Program-made: the position numbers and the translations under genes | Shown here: positions 52,736 to 64,000 of the stretch, piece after piece | Position numbering within the stretch: position 1 is the stretch's first letter | How the letters are laid out: each line of letters begins with the position of its first letter | NCBI GenBank assembly: GCA_033063855.1 | Contig: CP093829.1 | Span: 10,612,243-10,676,242 of the forward strand | Origin: Smittia aterrima | Taxonomy: Eukaryota > Arthropoda > Insecta > Diptera > Chironomidae | DNA: 64,000 nucleotides | Direction: 5' to 3' | The notes under the pieces: generated by a model | Database searches by the model: none | Seen by the model: only the letters and a program-made list of their open reading frames with translations | Told to the model about the DNA's origin: nothing

Positions 52736-52796
52736 ATGCCAACGAGAGGCTGTCTTCAGCGCGACTCCGATGCAGAAGATCTTTTAGAAGGAAGCC
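52736..52796 (+). CDS. ATP8A: ATP8A candidate first exon 1
   Basis: ATG at 52736 opens 20 codons (MPTRGCLQRDSDAEDLLEGS) plus one base before a gtgagt donor. The overhang fits exon 56507. The acidic DAED...EG stretch matches the character of the common exon (EDDATTSG), supporting the splice. Confidence 0.55.
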
Positions 52797-55700
52797 GTGA
52801 GTAAACATATTGAGAATTATATTCCGAAACTTGTTGCTCATCGATCTATTGTTGACAAATTCGATCTTGCTTTCCATAGCGAAATTTGATTTCGTTTATT
52901 TATTGGAAAGGACATTTTCATCGCGTGAAAATACTTTACATTTGCTGAAAATGATTTTTGTTGTGAGCTTAATGTTTGCAATCAGCAGCTTTTGTCATAT
53001 GACTTGAACATTTGTGTCAACTAATTTCACGATTCTTTCGAAAAAAAGAATCTTCCTTTCCAACTCTGATTCTATTTATTTAGCAAAACAATCTGTTTCG
53101 CTCTGTAAGCTTTGCACGAACGAACGCTTTTCAAACGACACACCTTATGCCACTGACCTCGTTTAGTCTGAAATATCCTTTGTTTATCTTCCTCATTAGT
53201 CTAATGCTTTAGGCTTTTTATTATCAGTCTTAATGCGAAACGACATCAAAGTTTTCCTCTGATGTTGACACTTAAAAATGGATTGTAATAGTTTGATATA
53301 AGGCTTGGCCCGACCCGGCAAGAAAAAAAAAACGCGAAAAGACACTAAACCATATGACAACAATTTACAAATTCCCATATTTTTTCTTAATTAGAAAATC
53401 TGTGGTCTGGGCCTGATTGGGGATTTTTTTTACCTTTTTTCTAACGCGAATCCCAGGCTCCGAAAAGTCGTAAAGTTTGCGTGAAAATCACCCGTTTTAT
53501 TGCGTCGATGGCCTCTGTTTGATTTTCTCATTCTCTACCTTTACACGGTTCTGCTCATGCAGTCGGAAGTTTGTAGATAAACATAGCTAATGACAGTTCA
53601 CTTTTCCTCCATGCGAACATCTCTTATCGTAGCACACCGCTAAAGCGCAAAGCAGTTTGGACATAGTTTTCAGCAGAATACGATAACTCAAAAATAAAAC
53701 TTCCACAGTATACGTTCGAACGTTGCCGCGTCAACATGGGAAAACAAATTTTTGGTGAAAAGTTCGCTTCGTTAATTTGACATTTTTCCTTTAAATGTTC
53801 GTGTCGTGATTGGTCAACAATCTTGTCGAGAAAGGAAAAGCAGGCATTGTAACTTTGAAATGTCATGGAAATAAAAATTAATTGTGTGGAAAGGCAGCGC
53901 GAAATGAAAATAAGTGAACGATCAAGAGTGTGAAGATTTTAACTTGTTAATTTTGAGATATTTGGTGAAGATGACGGAGCAAAAAAAAATGTCGATTACT
54001 CATCAAGTTGCCGTTGATGATGTCGAAGATTCGGCAAACATTTTAATGGAAAGTTCTCCGGTCCGTAATGGAAGCAGTTTTTCAAGCCGCGGCTCTAAGC
54101 GACAGTCGCAAAAATCAAAAAACAAAACAAACGATGCAAATATTGAATCAATTACATTACAAGAAAATTCTCCGAAAAGTCAGCCGTTGCCATTGAAGGC
54201 GTCGTTCCTGCGTAGAAAAGCTAAGGAATACGAAGGTAAAAGTTTATCTATCTGATCGAGCGTTATCACAAGTTTCACTTTGACTCAACTATTGCTTTAC
54301 GTTATTCACTTTACTGAAAACAAGCACAGTTTTGTTGAAAGCATATAGAAGTTTCTGATAAGATTTGAAAGTATTTTCCTCACAACCACACAATTTACTC
54401 AATTTTCTCGAATCTCTCATGGAAAATATTTTTCAACGTGATCATCACGATTTCAGTCTCACGCGTTTCTTTGAAGTGACTCAACGCGATAAATCAATCA
54501 TTCTTTGTTTTTTTTTTCATTTATCGATCAATTTGATTAAAACCTAAAAATTGTGAGAATCGGCGAGAGTGAAATTTTTAAGTTAAATTCTGAATTCATA
54601 GCTCGATGACTAATTCGATTTATTTAGCTGTGGAAATTTGATAAACTTGTGACTGAACAAGAGTCGAAAAGCAGAATAAACGAAATTCCTGTTGTTAAAA
54701 TTAGAATTTCCAACGATTTTTTCATCGCTCGCCTTTGACTCGGAATTGTCTTTTCCGAGTCAAAGCTAATGGAAAACGACAAGATGCAAATTGATCGTGA
54801 GGCCTTCATTATTTCACTCAATCTCTCGTGAAAAGATCGAATATTCATTTAAGTAGTTTGGACTTTTTTATATTTCTGGACTTCGGCCAAATCGAAAATT
54901 TCTCGGAATGATTGCGAGTTAATGTCATACGAAGTCGCAAGAAATTTTATTATAATTTTTTTTTTGATCTTTTTGCGGATTTTAGATTCGTTTTTAGTTC
55001 TTCGTTGGTAAAATTAAAAAAAAAAGAGAAAAATAGGCAAAAATGCCTTTATTAGCTGATTTTCAAGAGAGAGCCGAACAATCGGGAAGACGACTGCGTG
55101 CATTTTCGAATGAAGCAATGCAAAATATTCAAGGAATATTTTCTCGAAGCTCGGACTACGTTCAACAAAGATTCGTTGCATTTAATAAAACCTGTCGGGG
55201 GAGGAAAACCGAAGATGCTAATTGGTCATCAGCATCAGATCGTACGTTGCAGCATAGGGATTCAAGTAAGAACAGCGTGTTAACCACGATGCTCGTGGTG
55301 CAGGAGAATAATTTAAGAACATAATAAGCTTTTAAGCTAATTGATACTAACAAGCGATTCTCCATAAGCTTAAATAACAAAATCTTTTATTAAATCACCT
55401 TACGGAATTTGTGTAATACATCAACTCAAGAAATTGAAAAGGAGACTTCATTTTACACTTCAATTTCCATCTCACTTGCACTTATCTTGAAATCACGCTT
55501 GTTATTGTTTTGTCGCATTCTATCCGCTCTCGTATCGATTTTTCCGCGACTCTCTTTTGACCTTTAAAAGGAATTTTTCCTTTTCATTCCCCGCTCTCAT
55601 TCTCACGCTCAGTTTTATCTGAAGCTTTGGCACATATGCTTTGTAGCCTCTGAAGTGCTGGAAAATAAATATTTTTGTATCTTTAGCTAGGAAAATGAAG

Positions 55701-58700
55701 TTTTCGCAGTGGAGCTTTCAAATTAAAAATTTTATACGCAGTGAAATCAATTTTCTTTCGTCCTCGAAAACCTCGAATCTAACTTCACCTCTTGTATTTA
55801 CTTCGAGTACATTCAATCTTTAATTCATGTTTGTAGTAGATTAATCGAACTGATGAGTATTTGACTAAGTAAAAGATTCGTGTCGACAGTGAGATTGTGC
55901 TATGGCCTTTTTCTCGTCATTCTACAAGGCACTTAGAATCACTCTGGTGAATCGTAAGTTAATGAGAAAAGTCGAAATTATTTATTGATGTAGTGTGAGA
56001 GAGAAAATTCAGATTTAAAACTTACTACTTTTCTTAAACTTCTAATTGTCTTGTTGAACGAAACAGCGGGGAATGAAAAAGGTGAAAATCGATGTTAGCT
56101 TTAGAAAAGGAATCGAACTAAAATTAGGAAACACTGACATAGATTAAAGTCAAGTGAATCGGTTTCAGGCGTACACACATAATTTTTGAAGCAAATACTT
56201 TTATTGATTAGTTTAACGTTGAAGCAGAAGAACATGAACGCACAGAGCCCAAAAACACCTCCACCTACTTCTAATTAAAAATTGAAATCGATGACGATTT
56301 TTAAAATTCAATAATTCATCGTCAGGAGACTAACCAAATCTACGCCTTTGAATAACTATACCCAAATTTCCGTGATAACAACCTTACACAAGCACGTAAT
56401 GGATTTGCCTGTTTACTGTAATTCTAACATTCAACACTTTTTAGCTTTAAAATCATTTTCGATCGTTTGATAATATCGTTTAACAAACTTGAAATTTTGC
56501 TTTTAGATGAAGACGATGCGACCACGTCTGGACATAACATTGACGATTCAGAAAAACGAGTGATCTTCCTTAACCAACAACAGCCGCAAAAATATTGTAA
56601 TAATCACATTTCAACAGCTAAATATAGGCAAGTCGCTCATTTCCATTAACAGATCATTTGTAAACTTTTCTTTTTTTTTGTTTTAGTGCATTAAGCTTCA
56701 TTCCATCTTTCCTGTTCGAACAGTTCCGCCGTTATTCGAATTGTTTCTTCTTGTTCATTGCTCTCCTGCAGCAGATACCTGATGTGTCGCCTACGGGTCG
56801 ATATACGACACTGGTCCCTCTTATATTTATCCTTACAGTCAGTGCACTAAAGGAGATCATTGAAGATTTTGTGAGCTGAAGAAATTTGATAATGTTACAT
56901 GTTTTTTAAACAATTATAATTTTTTTTAGAAACGACATAGAGCGGATGATGAGATTAATCATCGAGAAATCGAATGCCTTCAACAAGGACAATGGGTGAA
57001 TGTCATGTGGAAGAACTTAGCGGTTGGCGACATTGTTAAAGTGCAAAACAACGACTTTTTCCCAGCTGATCTCGTTTTGTTGTCTTCGAGCGAACCCCAA
57101 GGGATCTCGTTCATTGAAACAGCCAATCTAGATGGCGAAACCAATTTGAAGATACGACAAGGCATCCCGGAGACATCAAAGATATTGGAAGTCAAAGACT
57201 TAGTGCAATTACAAGGATCAATAGAAAGTGAACCACCTAACCGACACCTTTATGAGTACAACGGAAACTTTAAAGAACTTAATCGTCAAGTGTTGCCGCT
57301 TGGACCCGATCAATTGTTGCTTCGTGGAGCAATGCTTAGAAATACGTCCTGGGTGTTTGGAATTGTCGTTTACACGGGACATGACACGAAACTTATGAGA
57401 AATTCTACCTCTGCCCCGTTAAAGGTATTGTTGAATGTAGAATTTTGCTTAAAATAGTTTGCATCAAACTTTCATTTTTTCGATAGCGGTCGACTGTGGA
57501 CAAATTAACAAATACACAAATCCTGATGCTTTTCTTCATTTTGCTCGTCCTTTGCGTTACCAGTGCAGTATTCAATGAGATTTGGACAACAAACTTCTTC
57601 GAAAATCATTGGTATTTGGGAATCAAAGGTGAGAAACATATTCTTTAATAATTTAAAATTTAAATTATATTTTCATTGTTTTTTAGATATAACAAAGAAC
57701 TTCGCTTACAATCTTCTGACATTCATCATTTTGTACAACAATTTGATTCCAATTTCTCTGCAAGTAACTCTAGAACTTGTGCGGTTCCTTCAAGCGACTT
57801 TTATCAATCTTGACATTGACATGTATCACGCAGAATCAAATAGTAAGACTTAATTTAATCTAAAGATGTTTGTTGCAGCTTAACGATTTTATCTTTTAGC
57901 TCCTGCAATGGCTCGAACATCGAATCTAAACGAAGAACTTGGAATGGTCAACTATATTTTCAGTGATAAAACAGGAACACTGACGAGAAATGTAATGGAA
58001 TTTAAGAAATGTTCGATAGCTGGCCAAGTTTATTCGTTAGAAAATCATTCTGAGGAAAATGGTGACATGTCTTCAACTTCATTCACAGCAACAGATGGAC
58101 CAGCTCCATCTCGGATAAGCGAAAATATCAGATCAAATCAGCCAACGTCTGAAATGGCACGAGATTTCATGACACTTATGGCTATTTGTCATACCGTTAT
58201 TCCAGAGATTAAAACTCCAACAAATCACGACGATGTTGACGGAATTAATGTCAATCCAGTTCAAGAAGATATTGTTTATCATGCTGCGAGTCCTGACGAG
58301 AGAGCTCTCGTATATGGAGCGAAACGATTTGGCTTTGTGTTTAATACAAGAACCCCAGCATACGTTGAAATGAACGCTTTGGGTCAACAAGAGCGGTATG
58401 AAATTTTAAATGTAATTGAGTTCACATCAACGAGAAAGCGAATGTCGATCATTGCGAGAAATTCTCAAGGAGAAATTAAATTATACTGCAAAGGTGCTGA
58501 CACAGTAATTTTTGAAAGACTAGCGCCAAACGGACAACAATACAAAGACATAACATTGAAGCATCTTGAAGAATTTGCCACGGATGGTTTGAGAACTTTG
58601 TGTTTTGCAGTTGTTGACATTCCCGATGATGTTTACGATCAATGGAAAGAAACTTACAATAAGGCATCAACTGCAATTCAAAATCGCGAAAGAAAAGTTG

Positions 58701-61700
58701 AAGACGCAGCAAGTTTAATTGAAACAAATCTTATTTTACTTGGTGCCACAGCAATTGAAGATAAATTGCAAGACGGGGTTCCGGAAACAATAGCTGCCTT
58801 GCTCGAAGCTAAAATTAAGCTTTGGGTATTAACTGGCGATAAACAAGAGACAGCAATCAATATCGGATACTCGTGTCGATTGCTTCAGCAAGGAATGGAT
58901 TTAATTATCATGAATGAAGACAGTTTAGACAACACAAGAACAAGCATAACAGCACACACAAGCAACATGTTTGCAGCGATCAGTTCGAGCAGCTCTTCGA
59001 GTTCCGAGAATCATATGAGAAAGGAAGCAGCTTTGATTATTGATGGAAAGACTTTAAAATACGCATTAAGTTGTGAGTTAAGGAGGGAATTCTATGAGTT
59101 GTGTATCAATTGCAAGGTCGTAATTTGCTGTCGCGTATCGCCGATACAAAAAGCGGATTGTATTATGCTTGTCAGAGAATGTTCGAAATCGAAGGATGTA
59201 AGTTGATTGTACTATAAATATCTTGATAGTATCTATTAATGTTAAATTTTAGCTCATGAATACAAAGTCTGATGTTGTTACCTTGGCAATTGGAGATGGT
59301 GCAAATGACGTGGCCATGATCCAAAGAGCTCACGTTGGCGTTGGTATTTCTGGCGTTGAGGGCTTACAAGCTGCTTGTGCATCTGACTATTCAATCGCGC
59401 AATTCAAATATCTGCGGAAGCTGTTGCTTGTACATGGTGCTTATTTATATTTTAATTTGTTTATTTTTATTTCTATTTAATCTTTTAAAGGCGCTTGGAA
59501 TTATTCCCGAATGTGCAAATTAATCCTGTACAGCTTCTACAAGAATATTTGTCTCTACGTGATCGAACTGTGGTTTGCAATTTATTCTGGTAGGTTTTAT
59601 TGTTATCAAGACTTTTGTAATTAAGAAACATTCCAATTACTTCTTTTAGGATGGTCGGGACAGATTTTATTCGAGCGCTGGACAATTGGATTTTACAATG
59701 TTTTCTTCACTGCTCTGCCGCCATTCGCGATTGGAATTTTCGACAAAGTGTATTCAGCTGATACACTTTATAGGTAATGTTACATATTCATTTATTATTT
59801 AGCTAGTTCATGAATGATTGTTTTTTTTAGAAACCCTCGTCTATATGAACAATTTCAAAGTGCGAGACTTTTCAATGTCAAAGTTTTCTGGATCTGGATC
59901 GGCAATGCAATGGTTCATTCAATAATTCTTTATTGGATGCCAATGTATGCTTACTTTGGAGATGTTGTTTGGAGCAATGGTCGAGATGGCGGCTATTTGG
60001 TGTTGGGTAACATGGTTTATACAGTAAGAATTAAATTACATTCTACGACAGACAAATAATTTTTTGCTTTTCAGTATGTTGTTGTGACAGTTTGTTTAAA
60101 AGCTGGTTTAATAACAAACTCGTGGACTTGGCTTACACATTGTTCTATTTGGGGTTCGATCGGTCTTTGGTTCCTCTTCATGTTCGCCTATAGGTAACGA
60201 ATATTTTTTTATATTAATGAAACACATTTTTTATTCGATTTAATTTTAGTAATATTTGGCCGCATGTAAGAGTCGGTGCAGTTTTTTCTGGAACACATCA
60301 CATGATATTTACAAGTCCTGTCTTTTGGCTTGGGCTAGTTTTAATACCAATCACATCTCTCCTCCTCGATGTATTGATTAAAGTGTAAGTTGTCTATTCT
60401 TTGAACTTTTCATCCAAACTCAAACAAAATTTAGATTTGTAATGGCTCGACTTGATCCATGGCATCAATCTGGCAAAGTTTTTGAAGTTCATTTTTCAAG
60501 TTTTGGTTTCACGCCTATCGTTGCCGTTTTGAAAGAGCCAACGCTATTTTGCAAATGTTCAACTCAAAATCTTAAAACAAGAAACCATCTACAGCAGCAT
60601 TTCAAGTTAAATAATCAAGACTAATTATATTCTAGTATTCAAAACCGCCACAAAGGCAATAGTCGACATGTGCAACGGTCGGAGCATCCGAAAGCTGAAA
60701 CAAAAGCATCGTGAGTGTCTAAATTTTCTTTCTAATTTTTGGGTTTCGAATTTTCTATTTAAATGACATTCTCTAGAAGTTCTTCTAGTGATAGTCATTC
60801 ATGTTTTGTTTGTCTCCTTTATAACAATCGATCTTTCTAATCGGTAAAACTGATGATAAAATTTGTAATTTGAAATCAGTTTTTCTGGTCAAAGCAGAAA
60901 ATTATCATGATAGTTGTGCATGTTTGCAATTTCTTACACTAATATCTTGATGCTTGATGTCACTTTATGTTGCTGTAGTCTGTGTTCCCTTATTATATGT
61001 TCGCAATGGCTAAAAGTCTTTGATCCATTAAAAAAAAGTTCCACGATTTAAGCATCACAAGTTGTTTGGAAGTGAAGGCAATCTCACGAGTGAAACTTAG
61101 AAGCCAACTTACTAAAACCAAGTTTTGTTCTTATTTCCCATTTCTCAACTTTAAAACTAACAAACTGGCATCATTTGAAATGAATGAAAATCTTTAATTC
61201 ATTGAATCAACGAGAAAAATGTTAAATGTAAATTTAAAACATTCAATTAAAAACAGACAAGCAATTGGCACAATCAAAGGATTCTTCGGGTTTAATCGAG
61301 ATCCAGTCAGCACAACAGAGCCTTACTCGTTGCGACAGAAAAAATCGTCCCGAAACTCTGTTGCGCCTTCTGAGACCTCTGACATTAAAGTGATAACTCC
61401 AGCGTCAACAATCTCGAATGAGTCGAGACAAAAGGACACGAACCGCACATGACAGGAAAAATCGCTACTTATCGAGTGGAATCCTCACGACTATTCCACT
61501 AACATTCCATATGCGATTCCGTATCTCGAATAATGAAATTGCTTATAAATTTCTAAAATCAATTTGTATTTGTTATTTTCATCTTTGTGTATTTCGTCTA
61601 AAATTTAATTCGCTTTTAGTTACATAATTTCGCTTTATTTTTTTAATAACGACGGTTCTCTTCAGTGTTGCTGTTAAAGGAAAAGTTATAAGGAAACTAC

Positions 61701-63460
61701 TGAAAGCGTTCAGGATTCCTATGAGAATGAGTTTGAGGGCCGTCGGCAATCTCGCCTTTATGAAAAAGAAAATCAATTTACAAACAAAAAAATCATTTTG
61801 TGATTTTGCCTAAATTAACCGAGTTCTTGTAAAAATTTGTTCTAATTAGTGTAAACAATTTTATCTCATGCGTACGCTGGTTGTCTATTTATTTTTCATT
61901 AAGTAGTCGATGCTCAAACTATTTAGAACAAAAGTAAAATTCCATCACAAAATGAAATAGACCTTAAGCCAGACTTCTGGCTTTGAATTAGTATTTCATT
62001 TAAATTATGAAGTATTAATATTTTAAATTGTGAGTAACTTATTCAGAATAAGAAATTTTAAGCTATTTTCTCGAGAAAGAAGTAATTTTTATTCCTACAC
62101 TGCACTGAAACTTTCAAAATTTACTTAACCAACATGATCACTAAATTTCGCTTATATTCAATCAAAATTCGAACAAAGTCATGATCAACTGTAATACAAA
62201 TCGTTCGAAAAAAATTTAGTAAGAATTAAAATTAATATCACTTTTTTTTGTTAATTGGTGCTCTAATTAGTCTTAAAACGCAAGCAATAAAACAACTTTT
62301 TAACTTGTTTCTAACAAGTCTGTTGATTTATTAATTTTCATTTGTAATCGAAGTTGCTTTACTTTATTTTAATATTGATAATTGAGATTACATTTCTTTC
62401 TTTTCATCCCTATTCGTTTCGATTTACTCTCTTTAACTTTGTTATCAAAAACAAACAAACTGAAACAAACCATCAAAATTGTCTAGAACTATGCATGCAC
62501 TTGGATCTATAATCAGGTGTAAGTAAAATAAAGAATTTCTAAATTTGAAGTTAATTCATTTAGAGAGCTATTTAGTTTAGTCTCATCTTCATTACAAAAC
62601 AAAGTTATGCACAATGCAATACATTCTTCTTGACTTGTTTTATTTCCTTATTTATTTTGTTGTGTGCATGAAGTTCAGTCAAAATATCTGAAGTCAAATA
62701 TTTGGAGCCGCACAGAAAGTCCTTTCAGGTTTATAAACTTAGTAGCATGAGTTTTTATGTATTCTTGTTTTTTATGTTAATCTTGTTTCTAAATCGCTAC
62801 TCTGACCTGAAAGCTTCTTCAAAAGGTCTATCGTTTCAATGTTTCAGTGGTACGTTAAATAGATAAGAAAGAAAAATTACATATTTTATCATAAGAGAAA
62901 TTTTCCCCACATTTCTTTAATACTAATGATTTCAAAATTGAGATATCGACGGTATTTATCGATTTTCTTTCGCCATCGTCTTTAAAACAAATTTCTCCTC
63001 GTCCCAATCATTGCAATTTCTCCGACTACAGATTAACTGAGACGGCTCGTCTTTTGGTACGTACAAATGTCCGAAGAGTTTTTGGAACAGGCGGGACGAG
63101 TCGATCGCATTCTGCTGAAAAACGTGAAATGGAACTTAAGCGTAAGTAACCCTACTTGAAAAAAAGTCCCTCAAAAGTTTTGATGAAAGAGTGTAGAATT
63201 TTTTAATTGTGCTTTTAAGAAATTTTCAATCCTATTTTTTGTACATATATAAACTCTACATCGCACACGAATACTCACCTCAATCGCTTACTTCAAACGC
63301 ATAAACGAAATATTGAATGATTTTCCAAGTTAATCTGTTTTCTTTATTCATAATGTCTACAGATGGATTTGCATTTTCTCAAGAAGAGGGCGGCGTTATC
63401 ACACAATCCGAAGTTATTCGATGTTACGACTCGAACCAACCAAAACCTGAGGGAAACTAA
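52736..63460 (+). CDS. ATP8A: P4-ATPase phospholipid flippase, ATP8A type
   Basis: This flippase moves phosphatidylserine to the cytosolic leaflet of Golgi, endosomal or plasma membranes, normally with a CDC50 partner. Common exons: 56507-56627, 56687-56870, 56930-57424, 57487-57628, 57687-57842, 57900-59197, 59253-59436, 59491-59589, 59650-59773, 59831-60023, 60075-60193, 60250-60384; conserved tail 60636-60710, 63032-63141, 63363-63460. With first exon 53971-54235 the protein has 1265 residues. Hallmarks: LLQQIPDV (TM1 glutamines), LDGETNLK (actuator), NNLIPISL, phosphorylated Asp ~477 in FSDKTGT, CKGADTVIFERL, IGDGANDVAMI and a block of C-terminal membrane segments. The tail HGFAFSQEEGG matches the autoinhibitory GFAFS motif of Drs2p/ATP8A1. 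Four alternative starts, three alternative ends and one GC-AG intron are described separately. Confidence 0.95.
53971..54235 (+). CDS. ATP8A: ATP8A candidate first exon 2
   Basis: ATG at 53971 gives 88 codons plus one base before gtaaaa. The N-terminus is hydrophilic and Ser/Lys-rich (SSFSSRGSKRQSQKSKNKTN) and ends FLRRKAKEYEG. In-frame stops lie upstream (for example TGA at 53956). Phase matches exon 56507. Confidence 0.65.
54733..54765. repeat. Short perfect hairpin in an ATP8A intron
   Basis: Two 13-nt arms (CTTTGACTCGGAA and its exact reverse complement) flank a 7-nt loop. The stem is too short for a microRNA precursor. It could be a structured intronic element or chance. Confidence 0.5.
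55043..55265 (+). CDS. ATP8A: ATP8A candidate first exon 3
   Basis: ATG at 55043 gives 74 codons plus one base before gtaaga. The N-terminus is amphipathic and basic (MPLLADFQERAEQSGRRLRA, IQGIFSRSSDYVQQRF). Phase matches exon 56507, giving a 1251-residue protein. Confidence 0.65.
55902..55953 (+). CDS. ATP8A: ATP8A candidate first exon 4
   Basis: ATG at 55902 gives 17 codons (MAFFSSFYKALRITLVN) plus one base before a perfect gtaagt donor. It encodes a short hydrophobic/basic N-terminus. Phase matches exon 56507. Confidence 0.5.
60435..60624 (+). CDS. ATP8A: ATP8A alternative terminal exon a
   Basis: After acceptor tttag, this exon takes the two-base overhang from 60384 and reads 63 residues (VFVMARLDPWHQSGKVFEV... 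ending KLNNQD) to TAA at 60622-60624. It lacks the GFAFS regulatory motif. It lies only 11 nt upstream of exon 60636, so the two would be alternatives. Confidence 0.4.
61257..61452 (+). CDS. ATP8A: ATP8A alternative terminal exon b
   Basis: This exon accepts the two-base overhang of exon 60636-60710 and encodes 64 residues plus the split codon (QAIGTIKGFFGFNRDPVSTT... ending QKDTNRT) before TGA at 61450-61452. The internal GT sites I checked are in the wrong phase to reach exon 63032, so it is read as a terminal exon. Composition is Ser/Thr-rich and protein-like. Confidence 0.45.
62487..62516 (+). CDS. ATP8A: Candidate 30-nt microexon of ATP8A
   Basis: Between acceptor gtctag and donor gtgtaagt lie 30 nt that preserve phase between exons 60710 and 63032 and encode STMHALGSII. 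It falls in the 2.3-kb intron where other P4-ATPases have a Gly-rich linker just before the conserved LTE..LL segment. This is a sequence-only prediction. Confidence 0.3.
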
Positions 63461-64000
63461 GTTCGGATGTAATAGTTAACATTATGCGAAAACCAAAAAC
63501 TAGTAAAATACTAAGATCATAACATTTTTTCTCTTTGAAACAATCTAATCGTTCTCAATGTTTAATTATTTACATGTTCAGATCAAAAGTGAACAAAATA
63601 AAGACGTGAATCACCTTCTTAACCTATTAGTGATGATATATTTTTTCTGGAAGACCTTTTGGAAGAGATTCTATAAATTGTGCCATCAAAAACCATCTCT
63701 AAGACTTATAAGAGTTTTGAAAGAAACCAACAAATATTCTTTTCAATATTAATTTTTATTTCCACTTTATTTCTTTTATCAGTAAACCCAATTTTATCAG
63801 TAAACAATGTTTACTAAACATATCTACATGGAGTTATCCTTGAAAATGTCTTAACTTTTAAAAGATATTTGAATTTACATACAGCGAGAGAGTTTTCACA
63901 CTAAACATACACTTAATATCTTAACGATTTAGAATAAATATTTTCTGCGCTTTCCTTATCTTCCTTTCAGAGTTCTATTGAACGTTGACTTCAAGTTAAG
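63461..64000. other. 3'UTR and downstream flank of ATP8A
   Basis: AT-rich sequence after the TAA at 63458-63460, with an AATAAA at 63597-63602 as a possible polyadenylation signal. The 64-codon ORF at 63558-63752 has no recognised similarity. Nothing else was found up to the window end. Confidence 0.5.

Noticed and set aside
1..64000. CRISPR arrays, bacterial operons, rRNA genes or viral insertions
   Set aside because: No regularly spaced repeats, no Shine-Dalgarno-linked gene runs, no rRNA-like sequence and no viral-type ORF were seen; every supported gene is a spliced eukaryotic gene.

Overview
The window looks like AT-rich nuclear DNA from an insect with a compact genome. It carries spliced genes with mostly 55-80 bp introns, GT-AG splice sites and AATAAA polyadenylation signals. 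The gene set (a Chinmo-type BTB zinc-finger, Staufen with five dsRBDs, the LAMMER kinase Doa, Gs alpha, a p85-type PI3K adaptor, ATP8A) points to a dipteran. Gene compactness and a PI3K adaptor that keeps a domain lost in Drosophila p60 suggest a nematoceran such as a chironomid midge. That placement is inference. No bacterial, viral or CRISPR features are present.

Layout. 1-4832 (+): 3' part of an unrecognised Ser/Asn-rich gene with an in-frame TGA between two open segments. 6427-8213 (+): Doa/CLK kinase. 11331-12970 (-): G protein alpha-s, nine coding exons. 12971-27801: nearly 15 kb without convincing coding sequence, probably the Gs alpha promoter plus the leader, introns and regulatory DNA of the next gene. 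27802-30263 (+): BTB/C2H2 factor, best match chinmo. 32207-36458 (+): staufen. 37564-39480 (-): ST7, facing BCAS2/SPF27 (+, 40153-40902); a 522-bp inverted-repeat element sits in their shared promoter gap. 41464-43252 (+): coronin. 44681-46996 (+): rapsyn-like TPR/RING-H2 protein. 48342-51689 (+): PI3K regulatory subunit with BH-SH2-iSH2-SH2 layout. 52736-63460 (+): ATP8A-type P4-ATPase flippase with four candidate first coding exons and three candidate C-terminal ends.

The genes do not form an operon or a single pathway. They are independent eukaryotic genes in signalling (Gs alpha, PI3K adaptor, Doa), RNA biology (Staufen, BCAS2), neural timing (Chinmo), actin and synapse organisation (coronin, rapsyn) and membrane asymmetry (ATP8A). 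Exon boundaries were placed by hand from reading-frame continuity, splice consensus and remembered family sequences, so individual edges could be off by a few bases.

The observations most worth following are: (1) the flippase appears able to include or exclude its conserved GFAFS autoinhibitory tail by alternative 3' exons, besides having four phase-matched first exons; (2) a TGA-C stop followed by 718 in-frame codons in the first gene; (3) two near-identical introns flanking a 28-nt exon in ST7; (4) a mariner-like MITE filling the ST7/BCAS2 divergent promoter; (5) a GC-AG intron in the flippase.
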